From Planococcus citri (lineage: Eukaryota > Arthropoda > Insecta > Hemiptera > Pseudococcidae), in assembly GCF_950023065.1 (NCBI RefSeq), contig NC_088681.1, forward strand, positions 15,562,001-15,626,000: DNA of 64,000 nt. Reading direction: 5' to 3'. Under the pieces are notes generated by a model. It made no database searches, was not told the origin of the DNA, and saw only the letters and a list, made by a program, of their open reading frames with translations. Positions within the stretch are counted from its first letter, which is position 1. Each line of letters begins with the position of its first letter. Below, one piece after another: positions 36,147 through 49,200 of this stretch. The translations under genes and the position numbers were made by a program.

Positions 36147-36640
36147 TGGGAGATTGAATTATGCCATCGTTGGATTCTAATGATCTGAAGATAAGAGATT
36201 TGAAATTAATCGGCGATTATGCTAATTCTCTGTGAAGTTTCAAAATAGGTAAGTATTAGGTCAAGTTGAAAAAATTCTAGCCACCTACCTATTAAAAAAG
36301 AAGATTCACGTATGTGGCCAAAACACATAAATACCAAACTGAACGAATCATGCGAAAAATCATACCAAGACCCAGCATGATTCCCAGAGAGAAAACTTGA
36401 AAAGAAATCCTGAAATAGAGGCTAGATATTGAGATCACAACATTTAAGTCACATAAAAAACTAAAGACATATTTTGGGGAACATACCACGTTAGAAAAAT
36501 TAATAAAATAACCAAATGGAATTAACTGCTCGTTTTCTGCACGATCCAATCAACAATACCAATCGTAAATCGCAATGGCAACAAAAAATATAAGATAGAA
36601 AAATAATTTCGAACCGAAAATACTTCCGAGAGACATTTTC
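36147..36640 (-). promoter_or_regulatory. Possible spliced 5' leader of ribD
   Basis: Read on the minus strand, three exon-like blocks line up: one ending at 36487 before GTATGT, one at 36409-36289 (acceptor ..CTATTTCAG, donor GTAGGT), and one starting at 36184 (acceptor ..CTTATCTTCAG) that runs into the ribD ATG. The implied introns are 77 and 104 bp. The first block has an ATG at 36636 with a 28-codon hydrophobic ORF (MSLGSIFGSKLFF ... YDWYC, stop TGA 36552-36550); the second has an ATG at 36378 with another 28-codon hydrophobic ORF (stop 36292). Neither is in frame with ribD. It may be a eukaryotic leader or a separate small transcript. Confidence 0.3.
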
Positions 36641-38329
36641 CTAATAGGTACCTACTTTAAAACGCTGACGAAATTTTAATGTTCACTGACACCGACGAGT
36701 TTGTTTATAAAAATGGTATATTCGAAGCTAGAAGAAGTAGGTACCTAATTAAGGATGCTAAATGAAAAATAAAATAACTCATAATAAAACTTTGTAGATA
36801 TCTCAAAAAAGATAAAAATCAAATCGAAGAAGATTACCTATCCTAAATAGATAAAAATATTTCATGACTTTTTTTCGATATAATTACAAGATTCATTCTA
36901 CTCGTACTCCTCTTTTATCTGCTTTTATCATATCCCTCTCCTTGACTCAGCCCTTCTAGAATCTTCTAGAAGTGATTGGAAACGGATTTAAACGCTCATC
37001 TATCACGAATTATCATTGCTTGGCCTTCAAAAGAAGAGAAAGGGGGGTTGAAAACATAATTTTTACGGTGAACTTTTCCCAGATAGTTTTTGTTTGGGAG
37101 GGGGGGGGGGTGTGTGTTTGTAATTTTCAAAACTTGAAAAAGTATCAAAAACATAATTTTTCACCACATCACATTTCAATTGATCATTTTCAGAAATTTT
37201 TTGCAAGGCTCTGTCAATACTCAATTTTCCAAAAATGTAGGTAATCGAAAGTTCCCTCTATCTCCCCTCCCCTCTCTCCCCTCCCCATCCCCCCATAAAA
37301 AATAAACACTAAAATAGATACTTAATGTATTTATATTTTTAGGTAAGATTTTTTTTCAGCATTTTAAAATACCTGATCAAAATGTTGAAAATCTGAGAAT
37401 TTTTGCGGTTATTGGGGGGGGGGGGTTGATACTTAGATATTACATAATTATATCGATCTAAAAAAAGATTAAATTTTCATGATGTTATTTGTCAAGCTTC
37501 AATAAAGGATGTTTCCTAGCCAGATGTTTGAAATGTCCTTATGAAGGTTCTAAACTATTAGTTTGTACACAAAATGGCTTTGAACAAGCCCAAGGCGCAT
37601 GGAAGGGGGATTTTGGAATTTTAAAAGATTCGTGTCAAACAATGGTATTTACAAAGAGGTTTTATTAAAGATTTCTGAAAAATTCAGCCTCAAATCCCTT
37701 CTTCTCAGTCAACGTTTGATTTTGAAGAACAATTTTTTGACTTCTCAAAAAACTGTAAAAAACGGGGTTTTCTCCATTTTTTTCAACCTTTTCAATTGTT
37801 TTCAGACCCACTCCCTCCCCCCCCCGAAAAAAATAATCGAACATGACTCTCATAAAGGAGTTACTTTGGAAAAATTCGGAACAAATTCCTTCTTCTTCGC
37901 CAATTATTTGTAATTTTTCAAAATTTTTAATCTTCAAAGAGAATAGATCAAAAAGATATGCCCTACTTTAGAAAAAAAATATGAAGATAAAGATATTACG
38001 ATTCCCCTTTTTTCGCCCAAGACGAAGTAGGAATCTAGAGTTCGACTCCCCCCCCCCCCCCTCCGAACAGCAGACTCGATAAAACATATTGATTTTTGAC
38101 CACTAAAAAAAAAAAAATGTAATTTGAGTCAATTTGTTTTCAAACAAAAACAAAACCGAATTTGAGAAAATTGATGATTTTTAATTATGGAAATTTAAAA
38201 TAAAAAAATCAATAATTTTCGAAAGATTGATTTTTGAGAATAAAAACGTGATTTCTGCTATTTTTTACCGAACAAAAAAGAAGATGAAAAGAAACGATAC
38301 AAAATTAAATTCTAATTTTGACTATATCG
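36641..38329. other. No gene seen
   Basis: Low-complexity AT-rich DNA with G and C runs (near 37101-37112, 37415-37427 and 38048-38060). The open frames are short and T- or K/N-rich, as expected by chance. Confidence 0.55.
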
Positions 38330-40280
38330 ATAGAATAAATCGATTTTCGATCATGGCCTATTCTCGACCCAAAGAAGCCAATTTTTTAGGATTAGATTTA
38401 TTTTTCGCACCTCGAACAGGGCTTATCACATGAAATCGAAAATCGCAAATAAATCGATTTTTTTGTGGGATTTCATAATCGATTTTTGATCCGAAAGTCG
38501 TTTGTATCCGAACTGAAGTTGATTTTTCACTTCCAAAATGATCGATAAAAATGAGGTAGAAAATCGAAAATATACTTATCAAGTTTTAGGGTTCGATTTT
38601 TGATCGAAAGAATAATTTTTGGGGAATAAAATTCATTTTTTACTCGGATCATGATCGATCGTATGAGATCGAAATAAGCTAATAAATCGAGTTTTTCTGC
38701 AATTCGATTAATCTGCTTTCCATCGTGATCGATTTTTGACCCCGAGTTGATTTTTGAGGCTGAAATGACCAACTTTTGACGATCTGATTTACCTACCTAT
38801 TTTTGAATTCGTATATAATTGATTACATGAGATCGAAAATCGCAAATAAATCGATTTTTTGGATCTTTGATGGTCGATTTTTGATCCGAAAGTTGTTTTT
38901 TTCAAACTGAAATTGATTTTTCACCATTCTAAAGTAATCGATCATAATGAGATCGAAAATTGCAAATACATCAAGTTTCGAGGTTCGATTAATCGATTTT
39001 CCATCATGATCGATTTTTGATCCGAAAGTTGTTTTTTTCAAACTGAAATTGATTTTTCACCATTCTAAAGTAATCGATCATAATGAGATCGAAAATTGCA
39101 AATACATCAAGTTTCGAGGTTCGATTAATCGATTTTCCATCATGATCGATTTTTGATCCGGAAGTCGTTTTTTGAGGCTAAAATGACCAACTTTAGAGGA
39201 TAAGATTTACTCTTGACTTCGATCATGATTGATCTCATAAAATCGAAAATCGCGAATAAATCGATTTTTTGGAATGCGATAATCGATTTTTGATCTGAAA
39301 GTCGTTTTTCTAAAACTGAAATTGATTATTTACTTTTAAAATAATCGATCATGAAAAATTTATAATGAGATCGAAAATCGCAAATAAATCAAGTTTCGAG
39401 GTTCGATTAATCGATTTTCCGTCATGATCGATTTTTGATCCGGAAGTCGTTTTTTGAGGCTAAAATGACCAACTTTAGAGGATAAGATTTATTCTCGACT
39501 TCGATCATGATTGATCACATAAAATCGAACATCGCGAATAAATCGATTTCTTGGAATGCGATAATCGATTTTTGACCTGAAAGTCGTTGTTCTAAAACTG
39601 AAATTGATTTTTCACTTTTAAAATAATCGATCATGAATAATTTATAAGGAGATCGAAAATCGCAAATAAATCAAGTTTCGAGGTTCGATTAATCGATTTT
39701 CCATCATGATCGATTTTTGATCCGGAAGTCGTTTTTTGAGGATAAAATGACCAACTTTAGAGGATAAGATTTATTCTTGACTTCGATCATGATTGATCAC
39801 ATAAAATCGAAAATCGCGAATAAATCGATTTTTGGAATGCGATAATCGATTTTTGATCTGAAAGTCGTTGTTCTAAAACTAAAATTATTGATTTTTTACT
39901 TCCAAAATGATCGCTTATAAATTTATTATGAGATCGAAAAACGCAAATACATCAAGTTACGAGGTTCGATTAATCGAATTTCGATCATCATCGAATATTG
40001 ATCCGGAAAGTTATTTTTTGATGCTAAAATGACCAACTTTAGAGGATAAGATTTATTCTTGACTTCGATCATGATTGATCACAAGAAATCGAAAATCGCG
40101 AATAAATCGATTTTTGGAATGCGATAGTCGATTTTTGATCTAAAAGTCGTTGTTTTAAAGCTAAAATTGATTTTTTTTCTCTAAAATGATCGATCACATG
40201 AAATCGAAAGTGCAAATAAATCAATTTTTAGAGTTCGATTAATTGTTTTTCAATCATGCTTGATTTTTGATCGGAATGTC
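38330..40280. repeat. ATCGAT-rich satellite array (orientation 2)
   Basis: This is the reverse-complement form of the satellite at 12750-14060. The unit words are 'gaggttcgattaatcgattt', 'tcatgatcgatttttgatcc', 'gaaatcgaaaatcgc' and 'aaataaatcgatttttt'. The word 'gaggttcgattaatcga' starts near 38979, 39116, 39398, 39680 and 39961, giving one step of 137 bp and then a regular 280-282 bp period. Copies in the later part are close to identical, which suggests recent amplification. Confidence 0.88.
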
Positions 40281-40442
40281 CCCCCCCCTCAAATAACGGA
40301 TTCTGATTTTTGCAGCTCTGTCACTTCTCTCTCATGCATTCGAATGCATCATTTCAATTGCACTAGAAAAAGACCCATCGAAGAATAAAAATTCTAAAAT
40401 CTCATTAGGTACATTAAAATTCTACTATAATTTTATCCCAAA

Positions 40443-40784
40443 ATGATTAAAGTACCCTTCACACTTTCAAGCCAACTGAAAGAACTGAAAACAGTGCACA
40501 CCATAAGCATAAACATAAAAAGGACATATAGGGGTAAGCAGTACAACTTTTATTACATTTTTAAAATTACTAACTCAAAATTGGCATTACGAATAAAAAT
40601 CTTCCAAAATGGTAAACGAATAGTGGGGTGGCTCGAAGGGAGATCCATGAAATTCTGCACTGTCAATAAAAATCGCAAAATTGTAAACGGATATTTCGTG
40701 GATGAAGGGCTCGAGGAAAGCAATCCATGGGTACCGGTAATTTCATTAATCTTAAAAAATAACTTCTTGGGACCTATGAAATAA
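40443..40784 (+). CDS. Unrecognised 113-codon ORF
   Basis: ATG-started ORF with mixed composition (e.g. KVPFTLSSQLKELKTVHTIS, FQNGKRIVGWLEGRSMKF, YFVDEGLEESNPWVP), less biased than other ORFs around it. I do not know a family with these motifs and see no clear splice sites for extension. It could be chance or a relic of a mobile element; it sits just after the satellite array. Confidence 0.2.
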   Translation: MIKVPFTLSSQLKELKTVHTISINIKRTYRGKQYNFYYIFKITNSKLALRIKIFQNGKRIVGWLEGRSMKFCTVNKNRKIVNGYFVDEGLEESNPWVPVISLILKNNFLGPMK

Positions 40785-40919
40785 AATCAGAGGAAAGAAA
40801 TTAGTCACCAAATACCTATGTAATGAAAATTCATCCCCTATCCCATAATTCCAGTAAAAGCAATCTTCATTAGAATAAAATGAGAAGAAAGCAAAATGCA
40901 AACAACTGAAATAAACTCA

Positions 40920-41032
40920 CCCCAGTTGGCATTGGGTTATCCGACAATCACTGTATAGCAATAGTAGGCGTAAGTTACCGCTAGCACGGTCATCTTGAAA
41001 GCCATAGAATGGAAAATTGCTTGGAAATTCAT
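40920..41032 (-). CDS. Possible 31-residue membrane micropeptide exon
   Basis: ATG at 41032 in a good context (ACCATGA), then MNFQAIFHSMAFKM and a hydrophobic run ending CYTVIVG, stop TAA at 40939-40937, followed by the good splice donor GTGAGT about 20 bases later. More GC-balanced than the DNA around it. No family recognised. Confidence 0.2.
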
Positions 41033-41829
41033 GGTAAAAAAAAACTTGTCAGTTTACGAAAATAACCCGAAATTCGAGGAAAAATTTACCGAAGCTGACT
41101 TCTACGAATATACGAATAAATTATGCTGAAAATCGTCGATTGATTCGAATCACCAAAGTCGAAATAAGTAGGTTGATTTATAAAATGTAAACGTTTTGAA
41201 ATCTAATCAATTCGAATGATTTAATTTAAATTAAAGATTTCTTCAAGGGTTGTCGGATAACCAATTTTAGATAAACGAGATTTAATTTATTTCACGTTCT
41301 CTTTGTGTTAGTGAGAAGAAATTATAATTATATTATTTCCAAACATCCTTACGCGATTCCCTTTCGTCACCACCTTCACTCATTCTTCAGAGGAAAATAT
41401 TTCGAAAATTAATTTGAATCCTAAGTAAATTATCATCACGATAAAAAAAATCTAAACAAATTAATCTGTATAACGAATCTTATCGGTTATCATAGGAACT
41501 GAATACCTTCGACGTTTCAATCTTCTCTCATACCCCTTCATCCTAGGAGAAATTTCAAAATGTAAGAGAAGCTTTTCCTCATCAATCGATAATTTTTTTC
41601 AAGCTTAGGTATTGATTTCGAAATTTTTAAAACATAATTTCAAAATGGGAAAGAAATTGAATAAATGGTAATGAAAATGGGATTATAATCAGTAAAAGAT
41701 ATTGCAATGATATTTTTTGAAACCCCATTTTGAAAAACTGAATAATCAAAGCAAGTTTTAATTATTTTTAATGATTCTAAACTCGTAATTTTGAAACCAA
41801 AAAACAAAATTTCCATTCGGTACTTTCAA

Positions 41830-44110
41830 AAGGTCGTGGTTAGGTGGGGGGGGGGGGATTTGAACAGTTCCAAGGCACAGAACCATCATTTTTGCATTTT
41901 TTTTTTCGGATTATGAAAAAGTATAGACTTTTTAATGGTGTCCAATCGTAAAAAAACACAATGAAAGCAATTCTCTTGGCAAGACATTTTCTTTAAATAT
42001 TAAATTTTCAAGAGGAAGGGGGAGAGGTTGAAATTTTCGAAATTTTCACTATTTGTTTTCATTTTTCAAAAACACATCCCAAACATTAAATTCTTTAGGT
42101 GGGGAGGGTTGGAATTTTTACTTTTTTTTAAATTGCTCGATAATTATTATAATTTTTAAGTGAAAATCATCAAATTATCAAATTCTGAAACGAAAAAAAA
42201 AGAATAATGGAAAATTTCGGTGATTGAAATTATGGAAAAAAATATTTTTGTCATGTTTTTTCAATTTTAAACAGAAATAGAAAATTTCAAAATTGGATTC
42301 AACAGGACAAAAGCAGGACTTCTATAATGGTATTTTTTCAATTATGAAATTTTCAAATTTCGAAATGAAGAAAAGGGAAAATTGGAAAAATATTTGCAAG
42401 TGTCCTAAAAAAGCAACACAAAGAGGAAGACTTTCAGAGGGACGATTTTTCAAAAAGGGAGTTAATTTTATGAAAAAGTGGAACTAGCCAAATTTTCTCA
42501 GATCAAACAATTTTTTGTCATGATTTTTCAATTTTAAAGAAGAATGGAAAAAATCAAAATTTTATTCAACATGACAAAAGCAGAAATTGTAATAGCATTT
42601 TTTCAAATCCTGAACTTTTGAACAATGGATGGAGGAGGGAAGGGGACCTTTTCAGATCAAACATTTTTTGGGCGTCATTTTTCAATTTTTAAAAAAAATT
42701 TCAAAATTTGATTCAACAGGACAAAAACATGACTTCTAATGGAATTTTTTCAAATAAATTTTTCAAATTAAATATTACGAAATTTTCAAATTTTGAAATG
42801 AAGAAAAGGGAAACTTGTAAAAATATTTACAAGTGTCTTGAAAAAGCAACACAAAAGCAAGAATTTCAGAGGGACATTTTTTCCAAAATAGGTACCTATT
42901 TTAATTTTTGAAAAGTGGAAGAGGGAAAATTTTCTCAAATCACAAATTTTTGGCCATCATTTTTCAATTTTTAAGAAAAATAGAAAATCTGATTCAACAG
43001 AACAAAAGCAGACATTTCATTGGTATTTTTTCAAATATCGAATTTTCGAGCATATGGTGGGGGGGGGGGAATTTTCTCAGATCAAACAATTTTTAGCCAC
43101 AATTTTTTAATTAAAAAAAATATAGGAAAAAAGCAGGACTTTCAATGACTTACTTCAAAAATATTGAATTTTTGAACAGAAGATGGAAGGGGGGGGGGGC
43201 AAATTTTCTCAGGTCAAACAATTTTTGGTCATCAGTTTTTTTAATGTAGATATTAGAAAAATGAATAAATTTTAAAATGTGATTCAGCAGGACTTTTAAT
43301 GGATTTTTTTCAAATATTGAATTTTTGAGCAAAAGGTCGAAGGAGGGGCCAAATTTTCTCAGATCAAACAATTTTTTGTCATCAGTTTTTTTAATGTAGA
43401 TATTAGAAAAATGAATAAATTTCAAAATGTGATTCAGCAGGACTTTTAATGGATTTTTTTCAAATATTGAATTTTTGAGCAGGGGTGGAGGGAGGGGCCA
43501 AATTTTCTCACATCAAACAATTTTCAGCCATAATTTTTCAATTTAAAAAAAAAATGGGAAAGTTAACGATGTGATTCAACTGAACAAAAGCTGGGTTTTT
43601 AAGAGAATTTTTTCTAGTACCTATAGAATTTTTGAGCAGAGGGTGTAGGGGCCAAATTTTTTTCAGATCAAACAATTTTTGGTCATCAGTTTTTAATGTA
43701 AGTACACATAGGAAGAATGGAAAATTTCAAGATTTGATTCAAGGGAACAAAAGAGGGACTACTAACGACTTTTTTCAAAATAATATTATTGAATTTTTGA
43801 GCAGAGGGTCTAGAAAGGGTGGCTATGATTTTTACAGATTTTTTTCATTACCTAGGTACTCGAGAAAGCATATTTTCATAATTTTTAAATTTTCACATTT
43901 TTCCTCCGTTTCAATATCACTTGATAAAATTTTTTTAGAATTTAAAAAAAATGAAGGAGACAATAAAAAAAAGTTGTAATAAATTAAAAACTAAAAAAAG
44001 TACAAGGTGTCTAAAAAGCAAGACATCATAGAAAAGCACCACAAAAGCAAGGCTTTCAAAAGCATGCACATTTTTTCAAATATTTTATTTTTTTAGAGTA
44101 GCAGGGTGTC
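41830..44110. repeat. Tandem array, unit about 145-150 bp
   Basis: The repeated words are 'ccaaattttctcagatcaaa', 'caatttttggtcatcagttt', 'gattcaacaggacaaaagc' and 'tcaaatattgaatttttgag'. Copies with the 'tcagatcaaaca' word occur near 42500, 42652, 43080, 43210, 43360, 43510 and 43665, with G-runs at the joint (near 43061 and 43190). The ORFs within (42293, 42708, 42908, 43150, 43632) are repeat translations. Confidence 0.82.
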
Positions 44111-46139
44111 AACAATTTTTGATTAAAATAATGATAGATGGAAAATTATTTCAAAGTTTGATCTGAAAAATGGTAAAATGCAGGACTACTGACAAATTAT
44201 TATGATGAAAAAAATATATATTATATGTATTAGAGCATCTAATAAAATATTTTTTTAATATGATTGTGGTTGAAAAAAAAATTATCACTCAAGAATAAAA
44301 TTTGAAAAATTTAAACTTCTGAAATGAGGTAGTGAAAAAATCTGGCCAATTTATACATTTTGAAAAATTGTTAAAAAAAAAAATAGCGAACACTTTTTCG
44401 GCGATTTTAGCAAAAAAGAGAAAAACACAGCAAAACGCATGAGCAAGAAATGGGATAAGCAAAGATGTTATGTAGAACATATCCTATTTCAAACCTCCAA
44501 TGTTCATGGAAACCAAAGTACGCAGCTTCAAAATTTCGAAAATGGATTATTTTTGATGGCTTTTCAATTTTTTTGTAACATGCGAGTTGAAATACGAGTA
44601 AGTCAGTCACCTGCAGCTTTCAAAAGTGAAAAAAAAAACGAAAAACTTCACATACTTGATGAATTTTTCAAAGACTGCGTTTTTTTTTTGAACATTAAAA
44701 ATGATACATTTTTTAAAGGTGGTGAATTCTGGCTTTCAAAAGGGTTGAAGGTACCTATGAAATTTTTCGCATCATTTTCCTAAAAATTTCATTTAAATTT
44801 CCCCAATTTTTTTAGCCAAATCAGGGTACTTATTCGGTTCCCCCCCAAAAAAAAGTATTTTTCTTCTCAAGATTTTGAGATCTGAGACCAGTCCAATTTG
44901 AACCAAATATTACGAACATCCAATGAGCATCAATTCAACGCCAATGGCTCTTCAAATCCAAACTCTTCAAAAATAAATACCCAACTCACAAATGAACGGA
45001 TCTGATAAGAGTCCTCAGGAAAGGAACGAACACCACTGACCACAAATTCATTATACAAATAATTATAAAAAAACCAAGACACCAAAACAAAGTATACACC
45101 TCGTAATAATAAATTATATTGTCAATCCATAGAAACCATAGTACGACTTAAATGTAAACCGAAGAATGATGAATAAATTACTATACAACATACATATAAA
45201 ATAATTAGGTATCCGGCTATCCGCTTTGGAATGATTCTGGTTAATTAGCATTTGGGCACATTTTATACAACTCGAATAAATATTGCAGCGAGAATCGGAA
45301 TAATAAATATTTTGGCAAAAAAAATTCTCATCGTGAAAACCTACAAAACGAATCTTCCGATAAGTAATAATTTTTTTTTTTTAAACAATAATTTAAACCT
45401 TGCAAAAAAAATTACCTCCAGCACCATCGTAATGAGCTTTTCAAAAACACCCCAACGTAAAAACAGCGTATAAAAACAAATACGTCGCACCCACGAGAGA
45501 AAACACTTTGGTGAAAATCATTTTGAAGCAGAAGATTTTTTTCAAAACTCGAGTCGCGTCACAAGTTTAACTTAAAAAAACGTACGAGTTGATTCCAAAA
45601 TAAACCACAGGACGAGACTGTTGATTCGAAGGGTTACACGAGCTTAATATATATATAAGTACAGTGGATATTCATCTCGAATAAAAAGAGCGTAAACAAA
45701 ACAACTCTCAATTCAAAGTAGACTAGAGAAATTATGTTAAGGAAGTCGGTTATTTGGTAATACTAAAGCAAAGCACTGGGAAAGCAAAACATTTCGCCAC
45801 ATTTCACTTACAATCATCGTAATCGAGTTCCAAGGAAGCATATGGCGATTGTCGTGGTATAAAAAAATAGAAATATGTACTCAACTCGTATTGGTTACAT
45901 TCTTATTCTTAGTAATTAGTAAATATGTTGCATTCGAGTGTGTATCTGTCTCAGACAATTACATAAAAATACAGTTCAATGCGGCATTAGGATTATAAGG
46001 GTGATTAAAAATAATTACATTACAGTACGAAATTTTCAACTTAATCCATCGATAAGTTTTCCATGGGATAAATTTCAACAGGTATCAAGTGACTTGGTTC
46101 TGAGAACTTGAGAAGGTCGAGATGAAATATTGTGAAAAA
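44111..46139. other. Between array and BRF1 3' end, small ORFs only
   Basis: On the minus strand an exon-like block has ATG at 45521 (context CAAAATG), a 26-codon hydrophobic ORF (MIFTKVFSLVGATYLFLYAV) with TGA at 45443-45441, and donor GTAATT after 45416. A second, ATG 45331 to TAA 45265-45263, reads MRIFFAKIFIIPILAAIF. I recognise neither. The BRF1 3' UTR must begin here on the minus strand; I found no canonical signal I trust. Confidence 0.3.
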
Positions 46140-46279
46140 TTAATAATCATCGTCGTAGTTGTCGTCGTCGTCTTGGCCGTGCTGGCTTCTTAAAATTTCA
46201 CTAATCGATCTCACATTACTTTCGGGTTCGGGTTCATCGTCATCGTAATCGTCATCCATATCGTCCTCATCCTCGTTAC
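46140..46279 (-). CDS. BRF1: BRF1 last coding exon
   Basis: Two bases complete a Gly codon, then NEDEDDMDDDYDDDEPEPES, NVRSISEILRSQHGQ and an acidic end, TAA at 46142-46140. The acceptor is ..ATACAATCAG. It matches the very acidic C terminus of animal BRF1. Confidence 0.93.
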
Positions 46280-49200
46280 CTGATTGTATAAAGTTTTTCA
46301 AGTTAGTATGGTTGGTAATTTAATTATTATTGTCAAGTCTTAAGTATAGATAATGAGATTGCGATAAGAATATCCTTAAATAGGGTTATGGTTGAGTAAT
46401 TCGTCCGATTTGCTTATTTATAATTTATTTTAGGGTTAAGAAACAATTATGAAAACCCGGCTGCGTAATTACCATCACTCGATGTAAAAATACTGCAATT
46501 CAGAGCGTAATTACGGTAATTTCAACGTAGATTACAGTAATTTTACGTTTATTTACGCGTACAGATACAAAAAATTACGGTAATTTAGGTGTAATTACGA
46601 GAATTTTACGGTTATTTACGCAAAACGACGGTAATTTTACGGATATTTACGCGTAATTACGGTCAAATACGGAAAATAATTACAGTAATTCAACGAGGAT
46701 TTCAAGTGTTATTACAGCACCATTTTCATGTTTTTCTCACCTTTTTTATGCATTTTGACAAATTTTACTAAAATTCAAATGTTTTTAGAATTTCTTTTTT
46801 TTGGGAGGGGGAGGGGGGGTGGTTACATACTTATTACAGTTTACGAATTTTCGACGAGTTTTGCTGAAATTTCAGTAACATTTTTTTCCCATGCAATTTT
46901 GGCATATTTATGGCTTGCAGTCAATTCTTCCACAAAGAAAAAAGGTAACTCCAGCAATAAAAATTTTTTGGAAAAATAACTAAAAAAGGAACAAAACGCG
47001 ACCAAAACATTTTAACGCGAAAAAAAACAGAACATTGCAAACTGAAACGTTCTGGTTTCTGATTTTTAAAAAAATGGAATTTTTTTGAACGGTAAAAAAG
47101 CGAGATTTTTGGTTAATTTTTGGCAACCAAGTAAGAATTTTTGCAATTTCCGACAAAAAAAATATTTAACAAAAAGCAAACCTTGGGCAATTTTAACAAA
47201 AAAAAAAAAAAAAAAAAAAAAAAACAGAATTTTTGATGATTTGTGGTTAAGAGCAAGACTATGACAATTTCAACAAATTCCAACAGAACTTTTTGGGAAT
47301 CATTGGCAAAAAGGTGATACTTTTTGGAAATTTCCGTCAAAAAACCGAATTTTTGGATGAATTTTGAAAAAAAAAGAAGGAAAAAATGCACGTTTTTTTG
47401 GTAAAAAAAGAAACAAAAATTTTAGTCTTCAGATAACTTTTAGCAAAAAGTTCAACTTTTTGGACAATTTATGAAAAATTGAAAAAAAGTTCAACTTTTT
47501 GGACAATTTATGAAAAATTGAAAAAAAGTTCGACTTTTTTGACCTTTTTATGCAAGAAACGACAATTTTTGAGTCATTTTGCTGAAAAAACGATACATTT
47601 CTGCCAATTTTTGAAAAAACGAGTATTTTTACAGTTTTTGGAAAAAAAATGATACTTTTTCGCACCTTTTGTCAAAAGTGAGGTTTTTTTTTGATTATGT
47701 TGGTTAAAATAAATTTCAGGAAAAAAATGGGCCATTTTGTCGAAAATTTATAGCAAGAAGCGAGACTATTTGGCAATTTTGATGGAAGGTAAATTTTTGC
47801 AATTTCGGCCAATAAAAAGAAACAAATTTTGGCAAAAAACAATATGTACTTTGACAATTTTAACAAAAAAAAAAACAAAAAAAAATTTGATGATTTTTGG
47901 CAAAAAGCAAGACTTTGACAATTTTAACAATGAAGCAGGATTTTTTGGGAATCACTGGCAAAAAAATGTATTTTTTTGGCAATTTCTGGCAGAAAAACTA
48001 CTTTTGGATAATTTTTGGAAAAAAAGAGAAGAGACTATTTGGCAATTTTGATGGAAGGTAAATTTTTGCAATTTCGGCCAAAAAGAAACAAATTTTGGCA
48101 AAAAACAAAACTACTTTGACAATTTTAACAAAAAAAAAAAAAACAAAAAAAACAAAAACAGAAAATTTTTGATGATTTTTGGCAAAAAGCAAGATTTTGA
48201 CAATATTTTAACAGTGAAACAGGACTTTTTGGGAATCACTGGCAAAAAAGGTATATTTTTTGGAAATTTCTGGCAGAAAAACAACTTTTGGATAATTTTT
48301 GGAAAAAAAGAGGAAGTCTGCGAGTTTCTTTGGGTAGTTTTTGGACACCTTTGTAAAAAAATAACACTTTTCGAAATTTTTTGCAAAAAACGATAATTCT
48401 TTTCAATTATTTTTGATAAAACTATTTTTTTTTTATACAATTTTTGGCAAAAAGAACGACTGACAAATTGAGAAATGTCATTTATTGAGCAAAAAATGAT
48501 ACTTTTTTGCAATCTTTGTCAAAAAAAGGGAGTTTTTTTTTTCAATTTTTTGGAATAAAATTGTGCCATTTTGGAATTTTTGCGAAAAAGCGACAATTTA
48601 TAGCAAGAAACGAGACTAATTTGGCAATTTTTACAGAAGGTAAATTTTTGCAATTTCTGGCAAAAAAAAACAAAAAAAAAGAAGGAAATTTTTGATGTTT
48701 TTTGGCTAAAAGCAAGACTTTGACAATTCTAACAGTTCAGCAAGACATTTTGGGAATCATTGCAAAAAAAAATATTTTTTGGAGATTTCTGGCAAAAAAA
48801 AATATTTTTTGGAAATTTCTGGCAAAAAAAAATATTTTTTGGAAATTTCTGGCAAAAAAACAACTTTTGGATAATTTTTAGAAAAAATGAAAAATCTGCC
48901 ATTTTTGTGGTAAAAAAAACAAGACTTTTAATCTTTTAGACGACTTTTGGCAAAAAGAAAAACTTTTCGGACAATTTGTGAAAAAAGTTCGACTTTTGCA
49001 ACTTTTTGCAAAACACGATAATTTTTGTGAATTTTTGAGAAAGCAAGACGTATTTTTTTACAATTTTTGGCAAAAAGCGAGACTGACAATTTCAGCAAAA
49101 AGTGCGACTTCTCAACATTTATTGGCAAAAAAAAATGATACTTTTTAAAATCTTTGTAAAAAGGGGAGGCTTTTTTCAATTTTTTGGAAAAAAATTTGAC

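Noticed and set aside
36487..36636. Reading the TGA at 36552-36550 as selenocysteine
   Set aside because: The frame is open on both sides (YDWYC then LDRAENEQ), but I see no SECIS-like hairpin, and the similar small ORFs nearby end in TAA as well as TGA.
45416..45521. Homology of MIFTKVFSLVGATYL to Yos1/IER3IP1 or Kish-type small membrane proteins
   Set aside because: The likeness is limited to a hydrophobic helix, and the conserved part that should follow is absent in all frames.
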